A stretch of 64,000 bases of DNA, taken from assembly GCA_000421085.1 (NCBI GenBank), contig ATWE01000003.1, forward strand, positions 62,001 through 126,000, written 5' to 3'. Both the position numbers and the translations under genes were made by a program. This DNA comes from Ensifer sp. USDA 6670 (GTDB taxonomy: Bacteria; Pseudomonadota; Alphaproteobacteria; Rhizobiales; Rhizobiaceae). This document shows, piece after piece, positions 16,716 to 27,212 of this stretch. A model generated the notes under the pieces. The model saw nothing but the letters and a program-made list of their open reading frames with translations. It was not told the origin of the DNA and did not search any database. Numbering within the stretch: the first letter of the stretch is position 1; every line of letters begins with the position of its first letter.

Positions 16716-18629
16716 CTAGTTGCGTACGAAACGGTTGGCCTTGGCCGCCTCGTCCATGTCCCTGCGGCGGAAGTAGATCGCGCGTCCGCAGCGGATCGGG
16801 CTATGGCCCTGGACTATGATGATCTGCTCGTCCTTGCGCATCGACTGGGTAATCTCGTGCGGCATGATCAGCGGCCGGCGCTGATAGCTGACGCTTTCGG
16901 ATTTGCGCGAGGCGCTGTTCTTCATGCCCCAGCCGATGTTGTGGGAGCTTCCCTTCACCTCGACCGTCATCTCGCCGCATTGCGCCGAGACGTTGCGCGC
17001 CGTGTCGAGCGCCTTGATCGCGGCATAGGAGGCGAAAGCGCAGCCATCGATCCAGGATGTCGCGCCATCCTTGCCGAAATGCCGCTCCAACTGCCCGACC
17101 GACTGGTACATCAGCATCATGGTGATGCCATACTTTCGGCCGCGGTCGCGGGCCTCTTCCAGCATCCGCATGTAGCCGAGCAGATCGACCTCATCGAGCA
17201 TGAAGAGCGCCCGGCGCTGGAATGCACCATCGGCCTGGACCATGGCATTGATCAGCGAGCCGATGATGACGCGGCCGATCCCTGGATAGGAGCGCAGGAT
17301 CGTTGCCGGGATATTCAGAAACACGTCCTTCTTGGCTGTTACGATGTCGCTCGACTTGAAGGCACTGCCGCAGACGAGCGCGGCGTAATTGTCGAGCGAT
17401 AGCCACTGCGTGTCTTTCGAGGCGGTCGAATAGACGCCGCTGAACGTCTGCTCGGTCATATTGGTGAAGACGCCGAGCGTTTCGCGGATGAAGGCAGAGT
17501 GCGAGTGCTCCTGAATGTCGCGCAGCATGGCGAGCACCGATGGCTCAGGTTCCGAGACGATTTGCCGGAGACTGCGTAAGTTGCGCCGCCCCTCAAAGTC
17601 CGGCGAGAGCATGACATGGGCGAGCAAGCCTGTCAGTAGATTGTGGGCCTGGTTCTGGAAGTAGGCGCTGCTCGAGCTTTCGAAGCGCGCGCTTTCCGAC
17701 AGCAGCATATGCGCAAGGCCGACAATGTCCTCTTCTTGTCTCTTCGACGCCTCGATCCCGTCGAGCACATTAAATCCCATAGTCGGGTTCGTCGGATCGA
17801 GCACCATCACCTCGCGCCCAAGAACGCGGGCTCGGTGCTCGACCACCATCGGCGCGACCTCGGTCGACGGGTCGAGGCAGATCAGTGGACCGGTATAGCG
17901 CAGCGCTGTCGGAACTACGTTGCTCGTGGTTTTGTAGCCACCTGACCCGGCGAAGAAGAGCATATGGGTGGAGTCGAAGTCGAGCTTGTAAGTGAGCAAA
18001 GGGGCTTTGCCGCCCCTTCCCCAAGTGCTGCGATCATTCGGATCGAAGGGCAGTGCATGGACGATATCCTTGTCGACGCGGTAGCGCTCACCGACAACGA
18101 TCTCGCCTTCCGGCGGAAACAGCTTTCCGGCGGCCGTCATCGGCAGCCAGTCCGCATCGCCGAAGGTGCCGCGCTTGGCGCGCTTCACCGGCTCGGGCAC
18201 GAGGGTCGAAATGCGCGCGGCCATCGCCACCGCCATGAAGCCAGCGAACGCGCCGGTAACGGCGACCACGTCGAGATGGGAAAGCGCCCGGTCCCACGAA
18301 ACTGCACCGCTCTCAACGGGCGGGGCGAGGCGGCCAAACTCCCGCAGCGCGTAATATCCGGCCACGGCCAGAAAGCAGGCAAGGCTTGCCATTGCCACCG
18401 GCCTGCGCCGGTGCAAGGGCAGCGCCCATACGCTCAGCAAGCCTGCCAGCGGTCCGAACCACAATGCTGGTAGGGGTGAAGCCCGCAGGAACCAGTATTG
18501 CGTTTCCCCCATCAGGCCGCCGGCGAGCGCCGGCCAGTGCCAGCCGACGACATAGACGGCATAGGCGGTGACGACGATCGGCACCAGAACGAGCAGCAGG
18601 CTCGGATGCGGTTTGCCTTTCAAAGCCAT
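16716..18629 (-). CDS. traG: TraG type IV coupling protein (VirD4-like ATPase)
   Basis: This 637-residue inner-membrane ATPase brings the relaxase-DNA complex to the type IV channel. Hydrophobic segments lie at about residues 10-30, 55-70, 80-95 and 120-138. Walker A is GSGGYKTTS (228-236), and Walker B appears as ALFMLDEVDLLG (about 474-485). The length is normal for rhizobial TraG. The start overlaps the end of traD by 10 nt, as in other traCDG operons. With no virD4 in view, TraG probably serves the VirB machine at 1-5.9 kb. Confidence 0.94.
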   Translation of the reverse strand: MALKGKPHPSLLLVLVPIVVTAYAVYVVGWHWPALAGGLMGETQYWFLRASPLPALWFGPLAGLLSVWALPLHRRRPVAMASLACFLAVAGYYALREFGRLAPPVESGAVSWDRALSHLDVVAVTGAFAGFMAVAMAARISTLVPEPVKRAKRGTFGDADWLPMTAAGKLFPPEGEIVVGERYRVDKDIVHALPFDPNDRSTWGRGGKAPLLTYKLDFDSTHMLFFAGSGGYKTTSNVVPTALRYTGPLICLDPSTEVAPMVVEHRARVLGREVMVLDPTNPTMGFNVLDGIEASKRQEEDIVGLAHMLLSESARFESSSSAYFQNQAHNLLTGLLAHVMLSPDFEGRRNLRSLRQIVSEPEPSVLAMLRDIQEHSHSAFIRETLGVFTNMTEQTFSGVYSTASKDTQWLSLDNYAALVCGSAFKSSDIVTAKKDVFLNIPATILRSYPGIGRVIIGSLINAMVQADGAFQRRALFMLDEVDLLGYMRMLEEARDRGRKYGITMMLMYQSVGQLERHFGKDGATSWIDGCAFASYAAIKALDTARNVSAQCGEMTVEVKGSSHNIGWGMKNSASRKSESVSYQRRPLIMPHEITQSMRKDEQIIIVQGHSPIRCGRAIYFRRRDMDEAAKANRFVRN

Positions 18630-18859
18630 TCCGCCGTCTCCCCGATCGGCGAGGAGGCCAGATCCAACGGCGAGGCCCTGAACGCCCGTTCGCCGATCTC
18701 GCGCAGGCGCCGATGCTCGGAGGAGTCCGGAGCGACTCGTGCCAATTCCAGCAAACCGCCGAGCAGGAACGCGCGGTCGGCCTGCGTCAGTCCTGCCTTG
18801 ACGACGATGCCGCCGAGCCGGAACTTCTCCCGCGACAAACGCTTGCGCTCAGCCGTCAT
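18620..18859 (-). CDS. traD: TraD small conjugal transfer protein
   Basis: This 79-residue protein starts MTAERKRLSREKFRLGG and has the helical pattern of rhizobial TraD, a small accessory protein in DNA processing. A longer frame is open upstream to 19042 but runs antiparallel to nothing conserved. The ATG at 18859 overlaps the traC stop by 11 nt, the usual arrangement. It also overlaps the traG start by 10 nt, so traC-traD-traG is one transcription unit. Confidence 0.88.
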   Translation of the reverse strand: MTAERKRLSREKFRLGGIVVKAGLTQADRAFLLGGLLELARVAPDSSEHRRLREIGERAFRASPLDLASSPIGETAEWL

Positions 18860-19136
18860 GAGAACCCTCCGCCGCCGTTCCAGTCCCGCCAGTTGCTGGT
18901 CGAGGCGGCAAACCCGCTGCGTCAGACACCCCGTTGTTCTGCCCTTTGCGAAACCGCGCCGCGACCTCTTCGACGATCCGTTCAATCTCGTCGTCGGCGA
19001 GTTCCAGTTCCGCCAGCCCCGACCTAATCGCCGCCCGCGCAAAGCGCTCGGCGGATTTGACGATCAGCATGCGTCTGCGTTCGCGCAGCCTGTCGATCTG
19101 GGCATCAATGTCGGCGATCGATGATTTTGCGGCCAT
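18849..19136 (-). CDS. traC: TraC relaxosome accessory protein
   Basis: This 95-residue protein begins MAAKSSIADIDAQID and is an Arg/Glu-rich, coiled-coil-like protein of the TraC/MobC-like group. In rhizobia it helps the TraA relaxase bind and nick oriT. The ATG at 19136 has AAAGGA 8 nt upstream on the minus strand and is preferred to the longer start at 19163. Divergent traA and the oriT lie immediately beyond. It is the first gene of the traCDG operon. Confidence 0.88.
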   Translation of the reverse strand: MAAKSSIADIDAQIDRLRERRRMLIVKSAERFARAAIRSGLAELELADDEIERIVEEVAARFRKGQNNGVSDAAGLPPRPATGGTGTAAEGSHDG

Positions 19137-19254
19137 TCCAATGTCCTTTCCGGGTTCGAGCAATCTCCACGACGCGGATTATACTATCTAGAATAAGATA
19201 GTTAAATAGGCTAGCCTGCAACCGAAAAGCGGCATCAGCCTTGGCAGGCGGATC

Positions 19255-19292
19255 GGTTTGAGGGCGCAATATACGTCGCTGGCGCGACGTGC
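19255..19292. other. oriT: Predicted oriT nick region
   Basis: Between divergent traC and traA lies GGGCGCAATATACGTCGC. It is followed by an inverted repeat ACGTCGC-TGGC-GCGACGT (19273-19290). The GGGCGCA core (reverse complement TGCGCCC) is the nick-site core of the RSF1010/Ti-plasmid (Q-type) oriT family served by TraA-like MobA/MobL relaxases. The position, core and adjoining hairpin all fit. Confidence 0.85.
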
Positions 19293-19314
19293 CTGGGCAA
19301 GTCCGGAGACATCA

Positions 19315-22300
19315 GTGGCGATCATGTTCGTCAGAGCACAGGTGATCGGCAGGGGTGCGGGACGCAGCATCGTCTCGGCCGCCGCCTATCGCCATCGCAC
19401 CCGAATGCTCGACGAGCAGGCTGGGACGTCTTTCAGCTACCGCGGCGGATCGCGGGAACTGGTGCATGAGGAACTGGCGTTGCCCGGCCAGATCCCGGCC
19501 TGGCTGAAGGCGGCGATCGACGGGCAATGTGTCGCCAAGGCAAGCGAGGCGTTCTGGAATGCGGTCGACGCCTTCGAGAACCGGGCGGACGCACAGCTTG
19601 CGCGTGAGCTGATCATCGCCCTGCCGCAGGAGCTGACGCGGGCGGAGAACATCGCGCTGGTGCGTGAATTCGTTCGCGACAATTTCACGTCGAAGGGAAT
19701 GCTGGCCGACTGGGTCTATCACGACAAGGACGGCAATCCGCACATCCATCTGATGACGGCGCTGAGGCCGCTGACCGAAGACGGTTTTGGGCCAAAGAAG
19801 GTGCCGGTTGTGGGCGAGGACGGCGAGCCGCTGCGCGTCGTCACGCCCGGGCGGCCGAACGGCAAGATCGTCTACAAGCTCTGGGCCGGCGACAAGGAAA
19901 CGATGAAAGCGTGGAAGATCGCCTGGGCGGACACCGCCAACCGGCATCTGGCGCTTGCTGGCCACGAGATCCGCCTCGACGGCTGCTGTTATGCCGAGCG
20001 GGGTCTCGACGGCATCGCGCAGAGGCATCTCGGACCGCAGAAGGCGGCGCTCGCCCGCAAGGGCGTCGAGATGTATTTCGCGCCGGCCGATCTCGCCCGC
20101 CGTCAGGAGATGGCCGACCGGCTGCTCGCCGAGCCTGAGCTTCTCTTAAAGCAGCTCGGCAATGAACGCTCCACTTTCGACGAGCGCGACATCGCCAGGG
20201 CGCTGCACCGTTATGTCGACGATCCGGTCGATTTCGCCAATGTCCGGGCGCGGCTGATCGCGTCGGACGAGTTGGTCACGCTCAAGCCGCAGCAGTTCGA
20301 CGGTGAGACCGGCAAGGCGTCGGAGCCGGCGGTGTTCACGACACGGGAGATGCTGCGCCTCGAATATGAGATGGCAGAGTCCGCTCGAGTTTTGTCGGAG
20401 CGCAGGGGTTTCGGCGCATCTGACGCGCAGGTCGCCGCAGCCGTCCGAAGCATCGAAACGGCTGATGCCGAAAAGCCCTTCAAGCTCGATGCGGAACAGG
20501 TCGATGCGGTCCATCAAATCACCGGCGACAGTGGTATTGCCGCCGTCGTCGGCCTTGCCGGCGCTGGCAAGTCGACCTTGCTTGCCGCCGTGCGCCTCGC
20601 CTGGGAGAGCGAGAACCGGCGGGTCTTCGGTGCGGCGCTGGCCGGCAAGGCGGCCGAAGGGCTGGAAGACAGTTCCGGCATCAGGTCGCGCACGCTGGCA
20701 TCCTGGGAACTGGGCTGGGCGAGCGGACGCGATCTGCTTCAGCGTGGCGACGTGCTGGTCATCGAAGAGGCCGGGATGGTGTCGTCGCAGCAGATGGCGC
20801 GCGTCCTGCGGTGGAAGACGCCGGCGCGAAAGCGGTGCTGGTCGGCGACGCCATGCAGCTGCAGCCGATCCAGGCCGGTGCCGCATTCCGGGCGATTTCG
20901 GAGCGCGTCGGCTTTGCCGAACTGGCCGGCGTGCGGCGGCAGCGCGATGCGTGGGCGCGCGATGCCTCTCGATTGTTCGCCCGCGGTAAGATCGAAGAGG
21001 GCCTCGATACCTATTCCCGGAATGGCCGTATTGTCGAGGCGGAAACGCGCGAGGAAATCATCGGTCGCATCGTTGCCGATTGGGCCGATGCGCGCAAACA
21101 GGCGATCGAGAGCTCTGTCTTCGGCGGAAATGAAGTTCGGCTTCGCGGCGACGAGCTTCTGGTACTCGCCCACACCAATGACGACGTCCGCAAGCTGAAC
21201 GAGGCCTTGCGCAGCGTGATGGTCGAGGAGGGCGCGCTGACAGGCGCGCGCGAGTTCCAGACGGCGCGAGGCTTGCGCGAATTTGCCGCCGGCGACCGCA
21301 TCATCTTCCTCGAGAACGCCCGTTTCGTCGAGCCGCGCGCACGGCATCTTGGTCCGCAATACGTCAAGAACGGCATGCTCGGTACGGTCGTTTCCACCGG
21401 TGACAGACGCGGCGACGCGTTGCTGTCGGTTCATCTCGACAATGGCCGTGACGTCGTCATCAGCGAGGCCAGCTATCGCAATGTCGATCACGGCTATGCC
21501 GCGACAATTCATAAATCGCAGGGCGCCACTGTCGACCGGACCTTCGTGCTAGCCACCGCCATGATGGACCAGCATCTGACCTATGTGGCGATGACCAGAC
21601 ATCGCGACCGCGCCGATCTATATGCGGCGACAGAGGACTTCGAAGCGAAGCCGGAATGGGGACGCAAGCCGCGCGTCGATTATGCCCTCGGCATCACCGG
21701 CGAACTGGTCAAAGAGGGGATGGCGAAGTTCCGACCCACAGACGAGGATGCGGGCGAGAGCCCCTATGCCGACATTCGGACGGACGACGGAACCGTCCAT
21801 CGGCTCTGGGGCGTCAGCCTGCCGAAGGCGCTCGAGGAGACGGGCGTTGCTCAAGGCGATACGGTCACGCTGCGAAAGGACGGCGTCGAGAAGGTCAAGA
21901 TCAGGGTTCCCGTCGTCGATGAGTTGACGGGCCAAAAGCGTTTCGAGCAACGGGAAGTCGATCGCAATGTCTGGACCTTCAGGCACATCGAAACCGCAGA
22001 CGCCCGCCGGGAGCGGATCGAGGGCGAGAGCCACCGGCCGGAGCTGTTCATTGACCTTGTCGAGCGTCTCGGACGATCCGGCGCCAAGACCACCACGCTC
22101 GATTTCGAGAGCGAGGCCGGTTATCGGGCGCATGCACAGGACTTCGCGCGGCGCCGCGGCATCGACACGCTCGCCGAGGTCGCGGCGGACATAGAGGAGG
22201 GCGTTTCGCGGCGGCTGACCTGGATTGTCGAGAAGAGGGAGATGCTGGCGAAGCTCTGGGAGCGGGCGAGCATGGCGCTCGGCTTCGCGATCGAACGGGA

Positions 22301-23936
22301 GCGGCGCGTTTCCTACAGCGAGGACCGGACCGAACCGTCTTGGCAGGGAATCCCGACCAAAGGCCGTTATCTGATCCCGCCCACCACGCAGCTCGCACGG
22401 AGCATCGATGAGGATGCGCGTCTTGCGCAGCTTTCGTCGCCCCGATGGAGGGAGCGGGAGAAGATTCTCCGGCGGCTGCTCGAAAGGATCTATCGTGATC
22501 CCGATGTGGCGCTTGAACAGTTGAACGCGCTTGCCTCGGAAGCCGCCATCGAACCCCGCAAGCTTGCCGACGATCTCGGCAAAGCACCGGAGCGGCTTGG
22601 ACGGCTGCGCGGGTCGGACCGCATGGTCGACGGACGGGCCGCACGCAACGAGCGTCGCGCCGCGACGGCGGCGGTGGAGGAGTTGCTACCTTTGGCCCGC
22701 GCCCACGCGACCGAGTTCCGCAGAAACGCCGAGCGCTTTGGCGTCCGCGAGCAGCACAGGCGCGCTCATATGTCCCTGTCGGTCCCGGCGCTGTCGAAAC
22801 GGGCTATGGCGCGTCTCGTCGAGATCGAGGCGGTGCGCAAGAAGGGGGGAGACGACGCGTACAGGAACGCCTTTGCCTTCGCCGCAGAGGATCGCTCGGT
22901 GGTACAGGAGATCAAGGCCGTCAGCGATGCTTTGACCGCCCGCTTCGGCTGGAGCGCCTTCACGCCGGAGGCCGACGCGATTGCCACGCGCAACATCGCC
23001 GAGCGCATGCCGGAAGGCCTCACCGATGTCCGGCGCGGGCAGCTCACGCGGTTCTTCGAGGCCGTCCGCCGCTTCGCCGGAGAACAGCATCTTGCCGAGC
23101 GGAAGAACCGGTCGCGGATCGTCGCCGGCGCCCGTGCCGGCTTCGGGCAGGAGGTAAGCGCCGTGCTGCCGATGCTTGCCGCCGTCACCGAGTTCAAAAC
23201 GCCTGTGGACGAGGAAGCGCGAACACGGGCGCTCTCAGTCGCGCATTATCGCCATCCCCGCGTGGCGCTCTCCGAAACCGCGAAGCGCATCTGGCGCGAT
23301 CCGGCCGGCGTCGTCGACAGAGTAGAGGCGCTAATCGTCAAGGGCTTTGCGGCCGAGCGCATCACCGCGGCAGTGACCAGCGATCCCGCGGCCTATGGGG
23401 CGCTGCGCGGCTCGGACCGTCTGATCGACCGGATGCTCGCCGCCGGCCGGGAAAGGAAGGACGCGCTGCAGGCCGTGCCGGAAGCGGCCGTCCGCCTGCG
23501 CGCGCTCGGCGTGGCTTATGTCAGCGCCTTCGGCGCCGAGCGCCAGGCGGTCACCGAGGAGCGAGCCCGCATGGCGGTCGCCATTCCCGGCTTGTCGCCC
23601 GCCGCCGACGACGCGCTGCGCCGCCTGGCAGCGCGGATGGACAACAAGGACAGCAGGCTCGCCGTGGCCGCCGGCGCGCTTGCTCCCGCCGTCGCCCGAG
23701 AGTTCGCCGCGGTCAGCCGGGCGCTCGATGAGCGCTTCGGCCGCAACGCCATCCTGCGCGGCGAGACGGACGTCATCAATCGCGTTCCGCCGCCGCACCG
23801 CCGTGCCTTCGAGGCAATGCAGGACAGGCTGAAGATCTTGCAGCAGACCGTCCGCATGCAGGCGAGCCAGCAAATCATATCGGAGCGTCAGCAGCGCATC
23901 ATCGATCGCGCGCGGCGTCGCCTATTGAAATTTTGA
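19315..23936 (+). pseudogene. traA: TraA relaxase-helicase with a frameshift
   Basis: The N-terminal MobA/MobL relaxase domain (about residues 1-230) has SAAAYRHR and the metal-site histidines in NPHIHLMTAL. It is followed by a RecD-like helicase with Walker A GLAGAGKST and Walker B-like VLVIEEAGMVSSQQ. The frame then breaks at about 20808-20811. The upstream frame runs on to 21198 with unrelated sequence. The continuing frame resumes at EDAGAKAVLVGDAMQLQPIQ and reads to 23936. Comparison with the usual ARVL(K/R)AVEDAG suggests loss of 4 nt in a CG run. The unbroken product would have about 1540 residues, as in rhizobial TraA proteins. GTG at 19315 gives the standard MAIMFVRAQVI start. If real, the mutation removes most of the helicase but leaves the nicking domain. 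Confidence 0.85.
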
Positions 23937-24252
23937 TCCCCCAGCATGGCAGATGGAACAACCGCGCTTCATCCTGATCGGCGGTCAACCGGATACGGAG
24001 CGACGATCCGCATCGTGGCCGACGATCTTCGCTCCTATCACTCGCGGCAGGCCGGAGCTATCGCTGGATCGCCCCCTCTGGCCATCAGCAAGTATACGAC
24101 TACTCATATCGTCAACGAGATGGCGCCGGGCCGTGATGGGTGGTTTCCTGCCGTACGTTTCGTCGACTTGAACGAGCACCGAGCGCGAGGTGCATACGTT
24201 GCGGATAATGCCAGGTTGGACGTTCAGTGGCAGTCATTTTGACGTTCGAAGA
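23937..24252. other. Gap after traA with a doubtful frame
   Basis: A 98-codon plus-strand frame at 23946-24242 has a protein-like second half (GRDGWFPAVRFVDLNEH) but no recognised family. A competing frame begins at 23953 with MEQPRFILIGGQPD. The two together look like one degenerate gene. It lies convergent to the cyclase gene. Confidence 0.35.
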
Positions 24253-26145
24253 TCAATGCGGCGCGCATTCCGGTAGACGCAGCGGCTTTTCGATCTTCGC
24301 AAGAGCCTCGGGCGTGGCACAGGCGGGAAAGCCGGCAAGGCGCATCGTCTCAACGAAGCGCTGGCGCGCGGCATCGGGCCAGAAGGGCTCGTTCACGATC
24401 GACTCAATGGTCAAAGTCGGGTGCGTCGCGCGCGCCCGGGCGACCAACGCTGCCGCCTCCTCCCGCCGCCCCACGGCGGCGAGCGCCCCTGCATGGGCCG
24501 ACCAACTAAAGAGATTGTGCCGCGCTGTTCCCAGCCGCTCGAACATCGTCACCGCCTCTTCGTAGCGCCCGGCCATGAAATAGGCCAGAGCGAAGGGCCG
24601 GTTCGCCCAAGCGGGATAGTTCGGGTCGAGTCGGATCGCCCGCTCGACTAGTTCGGCGCCGCGCTCGGGCTTGCCGAAGCTCGGCGTCCAGCCGATGTAG
24701 AAGATCAGAATCTCTGCGGCGTTCGGCGCCATACGCAGCGCCGTCTCGTACTCGGCCTCGGCCCGTGCGAAATCACCACGCATGCCGAGACTGCTGCCGT
24801 GGACGGCGTGCGCCTCGGGGTCGCTTGGGTCGAGCGCAAGCGCCCGCTCGGCTGCGGCTTGGGCCAGGGTCCGGTTTCGCTCCGGCTCGACCCCGAAACT
24901 GGCGAGCAGCGCGTGCGTGTGGTGGAGCTCGATCCAGCCGCGGGCGAGCCCGGGGTCGGACTTAACCGCCTGGGTCAGCAGCCCGAGCGCCGCCTCAAGG
25001 TTCGCCCGGTCGACCTGCTCCAGCCTTTCGGTGCCGAGCAGATAGAGCTCGTAGGCGTTGAGGTTGCTGGGCGCCTTGCGGTGGGCCGCCATCCGGCCGG
25101 TCTCCTGAATCAGTCCGGCGCCGCCGCCGAGACGGTTGGCGATCTGCTCGGCGATCTCGGTCTGGATGGCGAATACCTCCTCGTCCGGCCGATCCCACCG
25201 CTGCGACCAGAGATGGCGGGCCGTCTTCGTGTCGATGAGCTGCGCGGTGATCCGCACCCGGTCCGCCTCGCGCGCAATCGATCCTTCGACCACAAAGCCG
25301 ACGTCGAGCGCCTTGCCGACCTCGCGGACATCTACCGATTTTCCTTTGTAAGTCTCGGTCGAGTTTCGCGCGATGACCTGAAACTCCGGAAACCGCGCCA
25401 GATCGGTGATGACGTCCTCGGTGAGACCGTCAGCGAGGCGGCCGGTCGCCTCGTCGCCGCCATAGTTGTCGAATGGCAGCACCGCCACGGACGGCTTGCC
25501 GACTGCTGTCGCCGTCGCCCAGAATTGCCATACCGAGCCGCCCAGAACGAGGATAATAACGATGGAAATGGCCACTGCCGCCCAAACCCAGTGCGGCAAC
25601 GATGACCGCGCTGGTCGGCGTCGGGCTTGTCCCTCAAGGATGATGCGGAAAGCCTGCACCGGCTCGGCGATGTTCTTCACCTTCTGCTGGCCCATCGGCT
25701 CGAAGCCGAAGGCCAGCTTCTTCTCAACCTCCTTGGCCACCTTTCCCGAGACACAGATCCCACCCGGGTCTGCCAGCTGCTGAAGCCTAGCCGCGACATT
25801 GACGCCTTCTCCATACCGGTCTTCGCCCTCGACAATCACCTCGCCGAGATTGATCCCGATCCTGACCTGGATCCGCTGGTCCTCGGGAACGGCCCCGTTC
25901 CTTTCCGCCAGCCCGCGCTGCAGCGCAACGGCGCATTCCACGGCATCCACGACGCTGCCAAATTCGGCGAGCATCCCGTCGCCCATAAGCTTGAAAATGT
26001 GGCCGTGATGCCGGGCGATCTCCGGTTCGATCAGTTCCTTACGTCCGGCACGAAGGCGCTCAAAAGTACCCGCTTCGTCGCGTTCCATCAGGGCTGAATA
26101 GCCCACGACGTCTGCCGCGAGGATCGTGGAAAGCTTGCGGTCCAT
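24253..26145 (-). CDS. Class III adenylate/guanylate cyclase with TolB-like domain and TPRs
   Basis: This 630-residue protein has a nucleotide cyclase domain at about residues 1-170 with metal-binding Asp12 (LAADVVGYS) and Asp56 (KLMGDGM). Lys52 before it suits adenine recognition, and RIGINLGEV lies further on. A membrane segment (about 190-212), a FlgO/TolB-like domain (about 218-330, SVAVLPFDNYGGD) and TPR-like helices (about 350-600) follow. It probably makes cAMP at the inner membrane, with TPRs for partner binding. Such proteins are abundant in rhizobia. It stands alone, convergent with traA. A dead fragment of a paralogue is at 7020-7372. Confidence 0.9.
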   Translation of the reverse strand: MDRKLSTILAADVVGYSALMERDEAGTFERLRAGRKELIEPEIARHHGHIFKLMGDGMLAEFGSVVDAVECAVALQRGLAERNGAVPEDQRIQVRIGINLGEVIVEGEDRYGEGVNVAARLQQLADPGGICVSGKVAKEVEKKLAFGFEPMGQQKVKNIAEPVQAFRIILEGQARRRPARSSLPHWVWAAVAISIVIILVLGGSVWQFWATATAVGKPSVAVLPFDNYGGDEATGRLADGLTEDVITDLARFPEFQVIARNSTETYKGKSVDVREVGKALDVGFVVEGSIAREADRVRITAQLIDTKTARHLWSQRWDRPDEEVFAIQTEIAEQIANRLGGGAGLIQETGRMAAHRKAPSNLNAYELYLLGTERLEQVDRANLEAALGLLTQAVKSDPGLARGWIELHHTHALLASFGVEPERNRTLAQAAAERALALDPSDPEAHAVHGSSLGMRGDFARAEAEYETALRMAPNAAEILIFYIGWTPSFGKPERGAELVERAIRLDPNYPAWANRPFALAYFMAGRYEEAVTMFERLGTARHNLFSWSAHAGALAAVGRREEAAALVARARATHPTLTIESIVNEPFWPDAARQRFVETMRLAGFPACATPEALAKIEKPLRLPECAPH

Positions 26146-26255
26146 TTGTTCATGCCCAGCGCGGGCCTGATTATAAGATTGGTCACACTGAAAGCAAACC
26201 TCTGACCCGCCAATAACGGCGTCTCTTCATTCCCATTCGAGACAATCGAGCCTGA

Positions 26256-26558
26256 TGCGGGGAGGGCCATTTCGAGGCCGTTTTCTGGTTCAACGACGGG
26301 TCATTTTGCGGACTGGAGCAGATTCGGAAGGCCTTTGAGCAAACATGGCAGAAGTTTCCTTTGGAAAGTTATTGGTTAGAGGACTGCAAATGGGTCTCTT
26401 GCTCGATTGATACCGCGGGATGCATATATCACTTTCGGTGGAGGGCTCTGCTTAACGGCAGGCCGCTGGAAGGCGGCGGCCGAGGCACCACGATTCTGCG
26501 CAAAGAGAAGGATACCTGGAAAATCGTCCACGAGCACCTGAGCCAGTTCCCTAAGTAA
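26256..26558 (+). pseudogene. NTF2-like/SnoaL-like (DUF4440-type) protein fragment
   Basis: From 26256 to 26558 one frame reads GHFEAVFWFNDGSFCGLEQI, then LESYWLEDCKWV, GRGTTILRKEKDTW and KIVHEHLSQFP. This is the pattern of small NTF2-fold proteins with SnoaL-like/DUF4440 domains. There is no start codon before the conserved part, because the frame meets a TGA at 26253. The 5' end is therefore lost or frameshifted. A translation start at TTG 26361 would give only the C-terminal half. Confidence 0.65.
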
Positions 26559-26599
26559 AGTCGCTTCGGGCCGACTTCCACGCCATTTGCCGTCATCAA

Positions 26600-27121
26600 C
26601 TAACGGATAAAGCTTGCCCAAACGAAACCGACTTGAGAGTAGAACTCGCTTCCATGTTGGATATCTGGGGCATTCACCTGACGACCGCCCATCAATTGGT
26701 AAAATTGACGGTTTGGATTTACAGATAGTGCGGTGAGGTAGAACCCTTTCGCGCTCGTCTCCATCAGCTCTGTCGCGACCGCCTCAAATAAAGCCCGACC
26801 GATGCCACGCCGTTCAAATTCCGGTCGAAGATAGATCGCGTAGAGTTCCGCTCCGTCGAAAACTTCAGCATTACGGCTTGGCCCTCCAGAAGCGAAACCG
26901 CGAAACCAATAGTTCCAGCACCTTTGACGGTCGCAACGCGGTAGATGGTCTCGGGCTTAGAAAAAGTTCGGGTGTGGCGTGTTGCCTGCTGTTCGGCAGA
27001 CAGGGACGCGAGGATTTCAGGTGCTACAAGCCCGTCAAACGTCTGTCGCCAGGAATGGACCACGATCTCGCCAATAGCCGCCATGTCGCTAGAAAGCGGC
27101 ACGTATCTTGAAACTTGCCAT
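26600..27121 (-). pseudogene. GNAT acetyltransferase with two frameshifts
   Basis: ATG at 27121 opens MASFKIRAAF and then meets a stop. A one-base shift restores SSDMAAIGEIVVHSWRQTF and continues through the first half of a GNAT domain. Near 26885 another shift restores GGPSRNAEVFDGAELYAIYL and then the acetyl-CoA-binding segment RPEFERRGIGRALFEAVA, ending at 26600. All parts lie in the right order, so this was one gene of about 173 codons. It is now inactive unless the sequence has errors. The longest single frame (26764-27129) covers only the first half. Confidence 0.75.
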
Positions 27122-27212
27122 AACCTCAATTTGCGTCACGAGGCTGATCACTGCAATGGGGCGACGGCGGCATAACCCAAGTCTGCTGTCGGCCCAATAC
27201 GGACCCGGCTCC

